Assembly (NCBI RefSeq): GCF_029227915.1
Contig: NC_079885.1
Span: 10,591,001 to 10,655,000 of the forward strand
DNA from: Hydractinia symbiolongicarpus
Lineage: Eukaryota > Cnidaria > Hydrozoa > Anthoathecata > Hydractiniidae
DNA: 64,000 bases
Reading direction: 5' to 3'
Each line of letters starts with the position of its first letter. Position 1 is the stretch's first letter. The translations under genes and the position numbers were made by a program. Below the pieces are notes generated by a model that had not been told where the DNA came from, did not search any database, and saw nothing but the letters and a program-made list of their open reading frames with translations. Positions 34,869 to 45,900 of the stretch are shown one piece after another.

Positions 34869-35920
34869 TAGTTGAGAAACTTCTCATTAAAACAATTCCT
34901 TTTTATAATGAAGGACGCTCTCCATAGCAGAGTTAAGGTAGCAGCGAAAACGGAATTATTTCAAGTGGCACAATATAAATTAGACTGCAGAGTATTCATA
35001 ATTAAATAACTATTCCTCAAGATAATCATTTCGCATATATTATCGTTATGATATATAAAAGAATTCAACGGAACAAATAGAGTGGAACGATATATACCGT
35101 CACATAAATTCCATCAAATTCCCTATGGGAACGACACGTTCTTGTCTTGTGAGTAACAATAGAACAATACATTCCGCTTTTATAACAATGTTTTAATAAG
35201 TTGTTAAAGAACACCAAGTTCCTTAAAAATGGTTCTTTTTTAAAAAATTGGAACATGTAAAGTATTTAATGTGTTTAGGGTGTAAGATAATCGCACATAG
35301 AATCACGGACCATTATAATTTCATACGCTATATAATAATAATAATAATAATAATAATGTTCAGCGCGAATAGCTACACCCACCCAAACGAATATAATTAA
35401 TTCTCGTACTATTTGAGAGCGGAATATCTGACCACGCTGGTTTTGTGCTTTTTAGTTGATTTTAATTCCGGACAGCATCTCTGCGACTAAGATTTCGTAT
35501 TAGAGAAACTGAATTTCATATACTCGAAGAAAGCGTAGCTAACTAGGCTACTTTAACCACAAAACATGCTTTATAAACATAGTAAGTGCTTGTGTAGAAT
35601 AATTATGAATATCGAATATTTGTTGTTTTCAGTGTCAATATGATATCTAAGAAGAATTAAGATTTTTTGGTCCTCATTGCGCATAAACTTTCTCCCCTCC
35701 ATAAGCTCGACTTTCATGTAGTTCTCTAAAGTCGAAAATCAACAGCTCGTTTTGTAGCCCCATTAATATAACCGACTTTAGGTTTTCTACCTAGGTATCA
35801 ATGACAGGTTTTTTTTGGATTTTCTTCTATTTTCTTAACTCTTTTTTAGTTAGGAATTTTCAAAAGAACAAGTTTTCAAATCTTACCTTTATTTACGATT
35901 ATTGACCATATACAAACATA
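34869..35920. other. AT-rich DNA right of the mobile element
   Basis: No gene. A short (AAT)8 run lies near 35335-35357. About 35565-35780 resembles 37140-37365 (GTAAGTGCTT..TAGAATAA, then CTAAAGTCGAAAA-CAGCAGCT), a local duplication or repeat. Confidence 0.45.
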
Positions 35921-35982
35921 AAGTTGCTGGATATAGAAATAGTTGATGCAAATATACCGGAACCGATGATAGTTCTGACTAT
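35921..35982 (-). pseudogene. SLC7 pseudogene, exon 1 remnant
   Basis: Matches the part of intact exon 1 that encodes [18 protein letters not shown] (47.69-47.75 kb), with substitutions. It has the same strand as the exon 2 and 3 remnants at 24.4-25.0 kb and lies on their 5' side, so the three probably come from one decayed gene copy. Confidence 0.7.
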
Positions 35983-35999
35983 GTATTTAAAGCAGTATC

Positions 36000-38900
36000 T
36001 TAGGATTGAGAGGAGAAGGACATCGATCACTATTGAAGGAAGGAACTAAAAGGTCACGATTGGAGTCACGAAGGTGTTATAATAAATACACTAAGAACCA
36101 AAAGAAACTATCTAACAGGGTATTGGGTACTGTACTATAAAAGACAAATCGTATAAAATGTTAACTGGATACAAATGAGGAGACAGAAAAAAAATTTTTT
36201 TTACATTTTTTCAGTACATAAATTTCAATATGGATAAAGAGAAGACAGGGGTTAGTTAGAACTGAAAATGTTATTTTAAAGTTCTAAGCAGAAGAATTTA
36301 TTTGGGGTGTTCTAAGCCTGAAAGTAGGAGAATAGAAATCAAAAAGAAGCTTAGATTTAGTTTGACGTCTTAGTAGCCAATGTTTTCCGCTAAAAACATA
36401 AGTAATGCCCAGATTCGTCAACTTTTCGCATCCTACCGGATCGAGATGCAGAAATTGTGAAAAGTAAAGCTACCGTTTCTTTTCGACGTTAGTTTGCACC
36501 CTTGCCAAAGAAACATTTTTGCAGCCTACTGGTAGCGGCTAAACCTATTGTGAGAAAAATCATATTTAAAATGACGCATCTTTTTTTTTAAGTGTATTTT
36601 TTCACCCGTCTTATCGACTAGTCTCGTATACTATTAGACAAAGTTTGTGCGTGTTCCTATTACATGCAAAACAGATACGTTTACTTTTCTTTGATGTCCC
36701 TATTATGTCTTTTTTGTTAGCATATATTATAGCATTTTTGAAATTGGCAAAGCCATTTCATTGCACTTTTATATTTAAGGGGGATAAAACGATTCAATAA
36801 ACTCAATCCCTGCACATTCCGAAGAATGGGTTGTAATGCACGGACCACTCAAAAGGTCAAGGTGCAAGAAATTAGTCACACGTTAGAAACACATAGACGT
36901 CTAGACAACCTGTTTATCAATAATTACTTTTCTATAATGAATTAGATACTTCAGTATTCTTTTTGGTGCTACAATAAGCTACGGTCTAAGAAGGTAATTA
37001 AGGCTTCTAAAAAGATTTTAAAGTCATTGTTTTTGCTCCGACTGGTTTTATATGCAATAAACTTGTACCTTTCTTGCACAATTTCGAAGAGTATAGCCAG
37101 CTAACTAGTTCAAAAAGTTGTTGTTGTTGTTAGAAAAGGTAAGTTAAAAGCAAGGTAAGTGCTTATATCGAATAAATAATACATATCCAATATATGTAGG
37201 GAACTTTTGTGTCATTTTCAGTTATATTTGAATACCCAATATTATATTTAAAATGATTTAAGATGTTGTTTTTGTCCTCAGTGATCATAAACCTTTTAAC
37301 AGCCATTAGCTCAATATTTGTGTAACTCACTAAAGTCGAAAACCAGCAGCTGCTTTAGAGCTCCTTTAAGGCTTTATATCTTAAAAACGGTTGAAAATAA
37401 CTGACGTCGTTTCCTGTGTAGATAATTAGGGACTACCTGAGACCCTAAAGTTGTGCTAACCATGAAGTAATCAAAATATTTTGAACTGCAATTTTTCATG
37501 AGCCGTTAGTCAAAAGTACATGATCTGATACATTTTTTGATGAGATGTTCAACTTCTACACAATAGTGGCAACAGTTAAAAAATTAAAAAAAAATTTTTG
37601 TCTATCGTTGAGTCAAAGCTGACACTTTAACTGACGATCTGTACCACTGTTCTTCTCCCTAGGTAGTTTTTTTTCACAGCCATAACCACAAGTTTATGGC
37701 ATAAAAACATAAAAGGTTAAGCATAAAAAATTGATCGGTTGAGGTAAACATTTTGCTGACGTCTTCGTATTTTTAAGAATCCATGTTTTTGTTGTTGACC
37801 AAAGTCGATTAAGTTGGTGTTCATGTCATAATACCTTGCAGAACCTTTTTTATTGTCAGTCATGAATTCTAAAGAAGTAGTCTGTAGTCCTGTTAAACGC
37901 AAATTGACAATGCTATAACAATGTGGGGCTACTAAACACAACGATGCAAACAGGTGGTAACAGTTGCGAAGGTCTGTCCACTCGAATAAAACGAAGAATC
38001 CATTTCACCTTCGATGCCTGTGGACACGCATCGAGGGAAAAATAGATTCGTTAAAATTCGTCAGCTAAAGCTTCCTATAATGGAGTCATCTTTAAAAGGA
38101 GGTTTCTGGAAACAAACAAAATATCACCATGTCAGTACTTTTTAAGCACATATAAAGCCATAGAATCGGTCCTATTGAGTTAAATGGTATACTACGTCGG
38201 AAATTTGACACTACTACACTGCTGTGTGGTATACAAATCGAGGTCCTTGTTTTATTGCGCACTTTGTATGCTATGTAATAATTTATAAACAATGACTGAC
38301 ACTAGGAGTGGATAACAAACGATGCCACTGTGTGAGTGCGATAACCACATGGCAACCTTTAATATCTCATTTTTCAGACGCTGTCACAACAAAAGTCACA
38401 CATTCTTGTGCAGTAATGGACAAGGCAGGAAATTTGGTTTCATTCTAATAAAGTTTGAAAAGAACGTGTTGTCAGCGATGCGGCACGTTGTGAAAGCTAA
38501 AAGCAAATTAAGGTAGCATCGTTACTGTTTCTACAAAAGGAATGGAAAATTTACCATGTGATCATGTGCTCAAGCACGATTTACGTCGAGATTATTTTTG
38601 GACTTACTTCTGACGTCAATAGTGAAAGATAGTGTCGAAAGGTCGATTATGACGGTTGCTATTTGTCAAGAAGCATCTACATGACACCAAAAACATTGCA
38701 TCGTCTTTTAACAGAAACCTAAAACGGCTATATGATGCTTACCTTGCTGTGTTGCTACCGCCAGTCCTATTATTACCTGTCCTGTCATCTTTTAAATGGT
38801 GGTATAGCGTACAATAGTCATGCTGCTATTGCAGTTTTGAAATTTGTCTTAGGGATTGTACAACTGTTCATAGATACGCATCAATTTTAGCACAATTTAA

Positions 38901-39990
38901 AAAAGTGTTCCTTGCTTGAGTTCGTTGGCATTACCTCACCATATCGTCTTTTGAGCTGGTATTACCTGTTCTAGTTGCCACATGAATCCCTTGCAATTTG
39001 TCTATAGAAATGCACAAGAGTCTATATGTTCGCCCGAAATTGAGAAACGCTTATGCGTACACCGTGGAAAGGTTCTATTATTCTGAGAGAGGCTCCAGTG
39101 AACACACTAAAAATACCTACCTACATAAAAAAACTACCTACTTTTCAAGTAGGTAGTCTTTTTAGTATTTTTAGTATTACGTACAAAACTAAACAGACAA
39201 ATACCTATGGAATGGATGGAATCAATCTAGTAGTGGTAAAAAAATTAGTCATAAAAGTTGTATGCCATCAATCCCCGTAACACTGTGATAGAAGTTATGT
39301 TACTAGCCGTTTTTTAAACTACATCAAGTACTGAAGATAGTCCTTAAAATCGTTACGTCATTGCTAAACTTAAACCCAAATTTAAAATGACTTTTACTTG
39401 ATTGAAGTTGCATATATCAATACAGTGTTGACCTCATGCTACTGTCATACTTTTGCATGTACAGCTGTTCACTGTGTAGGCCAAAACATGTCCTGCGTTT
39501 TAAATGAAAACAAGTGTGATGTCTGAATCATAAGATTGGTCTGTCAATAAAGTGGACCTGCGTATAAATCAGAGTTGGCTAAAGTTTAAAATTGAAACTG
39601 AAATATGCTTTTCTTGGCCAGTGACTAATACAAAATACGATACTTTTCTGAGCTTATAAAGAATTGTATGATAAAATTTGCCAGTACAAACTTTTTTGCA
39701 AACTTTCGCAAAAATTATTTTTCTGCGGTCATAAATTTTGGCTAATCGATGCTCTTGGAAAGCTTCGCGACATTCACAAAAGTTACGAATGATTCTTTAG
39801 TTTAAGTAGTTATATTGATTTTTGCCGTTGTTTTTTGCGGAACCTCCAAAAAATGCATCATTGGAGACCCGTTAAAATATCTTGTCTTTTATACCTAAAC
39901 GTCAGAAATATAGTCATAATCTCAGCACCCGGTCAGCAGTTGAAACTAAAATCCAGTTTGTAAATAAACGTTTTTCATAGACGGAAGTTA
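36000..39990. other. Intergenic DNA with dispersed repeats
   Basis: About 36590-36690 is a CCACGGG/GACTAGT-like fragment. About 36990-37115 is the direct-repeat partner of 26400-26540. About 37400-37640 resembles the TGACGTCA-containing repeats at 1.0 and 41.2 kb. A short hairpin, CTACCTAC-TTTTCAA-GTAGGTAG, lies near 39127-39149. No exon is recognised in the remainder. Confidence 0.45.
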
Positions 39991-39996
39991 AATCGA

Positions 39997-42900
39997 TCAT
40001 TCAGGAATTGCATCTTCAGAAACTGGCATAACAACGTCCATCAATGCTTCAAGTTTGAATGCAATTTTATCTAAATAATAAAAAGTTATATTTTCATGCA
40101 AATGTCTTTTTGAGAAAGAAGCTTATAAGGAAGTGGAAACAAAGCTCTAATATGCAGATATAAAGGTAAAACAGAGACTTACTGTATACTCTGATGAAAG
40201 ATGCAGGTAAAAGTTGATATTTAATAACACAGAGATAAACAGGAATACCAGTTAAAATAAATATGGTACAATATGTTGATTCTAATGGATAATCTACAAA
40301 CGGTGCTGCAACGAGATAGATTGAACATAACAACATCACGATTGGTATAATAATCCACACCTAAACAAAATTAAATTATTGACATGCGCTCAGGATCTTT
40401 GTGGAAAAATAAATAATAAAGCTGTTGTTTGTCAAAATATTAAAGTGCGAACAGTTATAGTGTAGAGTTATCGCCTATAATAATACAGTGTGTCAGTGGC
40501 TATGTGAGGGGCAATTTCATTTGCCTTTGATGTCTCCGAATTTTCTCAAATTTTCTCCATTTTTTTTATATTAACCTGTCGGTGGCCCATAGATAATTAC
40601 ACGGGTTTGCATGTCCTGTACTTACCGCATTTCGTGCGTTTCGCTACTGCGGTTACCATTTTGCGTGACACACAGACAAAGGTATGCGGGTATTTCAAAA
40701 TAGGCTAGTTGGTAGCCCGTGTTTAAAACAAAGAGTTCTACCGTCCCTTATATATTGCATTTCGTTTTTCCGTAACAAAAAGTCAAACAGACGCACGAAC
40801 AGACAGACGGAATACGGCTATTATTAAAGAGACTAGTCGGTGGTACCTGGAACACTCCACGGGATCGCCTGTCCTTTTTATGCAGCTTTGCATGTGTCTC
40901 GCTACTTGTGGTACCATTTTGCGTAAAAGACAGACGTATACGGGTATTATAATATAGATCAAGCCATTACAATGCCCTTGAAATTTAACTTGGACACAAG
41001 GTGGTGACGTCCGTCATTTTTCACTGAGTGGGTATCTAGAGACGACCTGGGACTAAATTGGGTCAGTTTTCCAAACCTGGGTCCTCGAATCTGTGTCGGA
41101 ATGAACGGGTTGATGACGTCATAAAGGAACCTTAGAACATTAATATTTCTGCAATTTTTTGTCATAACTACATGATCTTATACATGTTCTTATACGATGA
41201 AGGCAACTGATGTACAAATTTTTAAGAAAAAATGTTTCATATCCTGACAGCTCCTTTCTGACGTCAGCAAAATTTTTTAAACCTATGTATCTCCTTAACC
41301 GTTCGTCAAAAGCGCCATTCCTATATATTTTCTTCATTAGCCTTTTCAGCTCTACACAATAATGGCAACGTGTAAACAAATTTTTAAAAATTTTATGTAT
41401 TGACGGGTCCTGGCTGGCGTCATTAAAATTCCAGTTATGGTTCCCTTTTCCAATGTACTTCTGCCTAAGTGAAATTTTCCACGGGCCTTATTAACTAGTC
41501 TTATATTATAATACGGAGAGTGTGAGTGTGTGTGTTTGTGTGTGTGTCTGATGCGTTCATTTTCCTTTGAAGGCAACTAGAAGACAAATTTCTAAAAAAA
41601 AATTTTTGTATATTTGGTTGTCTTTGCTGATGTGAGCCAAATCTTTAAGCTCTTATACCTCCTAGGTGTTCGTCCAAAATATATGATCCTATACATTATT
41701 TTAATAAGCTATTCAAGCTCTATGCTGACGTCATGAAAATCCAAGTGATGGCTCTTTTTTCAATTTCCATCTCCCACCTAATTGGATTTTTCTACAGGGC
41801 ATATGAAATAGTTGATAGGATAAACGATCTGCCCAGGATATCAAATAGTCGCGAAAAGACCGCAGACATATCCAACCGCCTTTAATGATATTTAGCGGCG
41901 TGGTGGTTTGTTGCTTCTAATTTATTTTGTAGGTTATCTTTTACAATACTCTATTCACAAATTAGTTGGTCATTTCAAAAAGGCTTGTGAATGCTACGGA
42001 GATCTTACTATCGTAGATAATTTTCTGGAATTGCACTTGTTATAGATTACAATACTTATTTAAAAGGAGTAAATTTCTTATGTATATCTATCATGTTACA
42101 AAGAACGCTAAAAACCTTTCACGCAAATTCTTTGCAGGGGTATAATTAATTGGGTTTTATTTTATAATTAACAGTGATTAATGTTTTGCATTATAAGAGC
42201 ATGCTAATGTCCTCACCTTGTACGGTCGCTTCATTTCCGGTTTTTTAAAGCGTAACCAAATTAACGCTGCAAAAGTGGCACCATAAAATATCCATGCAGC
42301 AAAGTTAAAATAAGTGATAAGAGCGTCAAAGTTTGATGATTCTGGCATGATCATGATACATGAAATAATACACTAAAAATAAAAGTGAATCATTAAGACC
42401 TATAGTTATGTCACTAAAGACATACTATCTCGCTTTGCAACGTTCGTCGATGACAAACTTTTAAAAGTTATGAAACTGTAGAGGAGAAAAGTTTTAAAAA
42501 GTTATGTGCAGTGGAATCTCTCTATCTCGAACTCGCAAGGGACCAAAAAATTTGTTTGAGATAGAGAAAGTTCGAGATAAAGAAAGGAAAATACCTTAGG
42601 TGGACCACAAAGGGACCAAGACTTTAGTTCGAGATAGAGAGTAGTCGAGATAGAGAAATTCCAGCATACTTCCAGATTGAAAAATTATGTAGTTTTTTTA
42701 GTGAGAAGTTAATTTATGCCGTTGTTGAGTAAAAATTAACATAGATGTTCCGTCATGGAGATTGCTGAGTGGAAATTCGTTTGGTTGCTGAGCCTAGAAA
42801 TTGTTAATGTAAGTTGAATGAAAGACAGTAGTATACACCATTTTTACTCGAATTTTCTTACATAAACTATTTAATAATCATAAAAGCATTTTTAAATATA

Positions 42901-45900
42901 CATTTGCTTAATCTCAGTGTCATTTTGGTGCACTAAAAAGCAAAATATTAAAGGAAGTAAACGTGAATTTTTTTCATAATCTTATTATGTAAATGAGAAA
43001 GAACTAAAATGAGGGTAAAGTAGTAGAACGAGATACACAACGTTTATAAGCATTGTTGACGTAAATGAAGAGGCTAGAAAATAGCAATGACAACAACGTC
43101 GGCAATTGCGACACTAGAGTGAGGATGGTGCCTGCGACATTAGCATGACCTTGGAGGAAAGAATACTTATTCTTTCCTCCAAGGCATGACTAAGTTTATC
43201 AGTAATGAGATGTGCGCGCTGTACTGAGAAAAATATTATAGCCCTGTCATCTGGGTGCTATAGCAACTTTGATTCATCTGTTCTCTTCTGAAGTTGAGTA
43301 CTTACAGAGAATACAAGTCCAGGTAATGGTGTGTTTCTTTTTTTATGAACCATAGCAAGTAATCCAGGCATATGACCTTCTCTTGCTGAAGCAAACACAA
43401 GTCTAAGTAGAAAAGTTTATAAGTAATTACACATGATTAACATGCACACTATGTAGAATTTCACTTGCGCAATAGGGTAAGGTCTTGTTGAGATTAAAAA
43501 AATGCACTGTATGTCAATTTTAGTTCCTGGATTACAAATAAATCAACCGCTTGATAGTTTATGCTGATTCTTGTTGATTCTTGTTACACGTTTCCCGAAT
43601 TGCATGTTTTTAAAAATTTTAGAATTTTGAAGTTGTGACTTGAAGATTATATCCAGCATCATAGAAATAGCGTGTGTATAAATCTTTAACTTAATCTGAC
43701 ATGTTATAATGCTATTTTGGTGGTGTTAATGTTACGGTCAAGTCTTCTTAACTTTCGACTTGTACTAATAAGCGTTGGTTTCAAGCAGAGCTCAATTAGT
43801 ACAAAATTATAAAAACTTTATCAGTGTCAGGTGAGGATTTCAAAAATCACATTCATGATTCGGGAAAGGTGTATTCAAGGAAAATTAATGGTATGAAATT
43901 ACGTATTATTATAAATTGTAATAAAAACCGAAATTAGAAACATTTCCGATTCAGATATACTAGTTGTTACACTGTGGATAATCCACGGAAATTATGTCGC
44001 ATTTGCTAGTGCATATATTTCGTGTATCACGCAAACACAGACAAAATATCAACAGAGAGATAAGTGGAAAAATCAACGGGAATTTGCCCGCAAAAAAACT
44101 AAAAAAGGAAACAGAGCAGCCGCTAATTATCCACTTTGTTCTGACAGATAAAATATATCGCATTTGCTTTTTCAAATATCCGTAAAACGACATTTTTTTG
44201 CACAAACAGACAAACTATGGCTATTAAAAATATATTAAAAATAGTAACAGTAAATCTATAATTCTATGTAAGGTCAGGTGGATCATGTCTTCGCAATAAG
44301 AAATTAAAAGCAGATCTAGATATACCTTCCTCCCGTAAATGCTGCGCCATTTGCAGCACCAAAAGTGGAACATGCCACCAATACCGGTATAATCCACGCC
44401 ATTACTCCATACATTCTGTTAGCTACCGTCTAAAGAAATATCCCTTCATAACTATAACACTTTTCAAAGTATGTTAAAGTCGGCAATACTTTTCATCGCC
44501 TTAACAATTTATCGATTGTTTTAGTGAGATAAAATAAATTTAAGTTTACACTATAACGGGGCCTAAATTGCCCCGGACTGAAATTTCCTTCTATACAAAT
44601 TTGGATCACAAAGCAGAAAGGATAAATTCACACTATAGTGTTTGGCATGACTCTGACGGGGTTTGAACCCAAGACTTCCCGCGCTGGAAGCAACGTTCTA
44701 CCATAAGGCTACCTGTCGGTTAAATTTATGAAAGGAGGGCATGGTGTATGAATTCTTGTTATGCACCAAGCAACCACAAACAATACAATTAAATTGTTTG
44801 ACATTTTAAGCGGTATTTTAGTGAATACAACTTAAAAAAACTCACCACTGCTACAGCAGACGAATTCGAAACCTCGGCAGCCGTCAAAACCGTCAAGTAT
44901 GCAATATTCATTAACACATAACAGGACGTGACCAACGGAATACCAATCATAATAGAAAGTGGTAAATCTCTAATAGGATTGGCTAATTCTTCAGTGACGT
45001 AGTTTAAGTTATTCCATCCATCGTAGGCCCATAATCCACCAAAAAAAGCATATCCGATGTCTGATATTCTTGTCGTTGTTCCATCAAATGCGTTCTTGAA
45101 GTTGTCGTTATAACCTAAATTTACGTACTATATGAACTACATTGACTCTACTGGGGGCTACAAACTCGTCTCTAGAGACAATAAGAGTACTGAAAACTAG
45201 GTTGGCATTCTTAGGTATTAATTTGACTGCAATGTCTTCTCATCATCAACTTCGTTCACAGGAAATTTTGCCTCATGATGAACATTGCTCTTTTAAAAAC
45301 ATGCTCTTTAAATCTAATGTGCTTTCTTTAAAAAAAGTTAGACTTTAAAAAGCGTGATGCTGTCTTGCTCATGGATCTAAGCAAGACTTTTGACTGTATT
45401 AACAACAAGCTGCTTATTGCTAAGCTTCATGCTTATAGATTTTCTTCTAGTGCATCATCTTTTATTTGGAGCTATTTAAAGCAGCGCTTTCAGAGAGTAG
45501 ATGTTGATGGGGGTTTTGGTTGTTGGAAGGAAATTTTTTCTGGTATACCACAGGGGTCAATTTTGAGGCCGTTACTGATTAGCATATTTTTAAATGATTT
45601 TCTTTTTCAATATGACGTGAATATGCCGCCCTGCTCTGATATTCTAGTGTGTAACTATGCTGACGATAATACTTTTTGTGCATCAGCCGAAACCTTTCAC
45701 GAAGTAAAATATATGTTAGAACAATTTTTTAGGTCAGCAGCTTTATGGTTTTCCGATAATGGCTTGCAATTAAACGCAAGCAAATGCGATTTTAAAGTAT
45801 TCGGAAAGCCAGAAAGTCCACAAATCCGGCATTTAAAATTAAATGGAGCAATTTTATCTGCATCCAAATGTGTAAAGCTTCTTGGTATTAAATTTGACAG

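Noticed and set aside
43149-43184. Hairpin as a microRNA precursor
   Set aside because: The stem is a perfect 17 bp palindrome with a 2 nt loop, too short for a precursor. A MITE core is more likely.
44640-44735. A functional tRNA gene
   Set aside because: A and B boxes are present, but the anticodon loop lacks U33 and the acceptor stem does not pair. It fits a SINE or tRNA pseudogene better.
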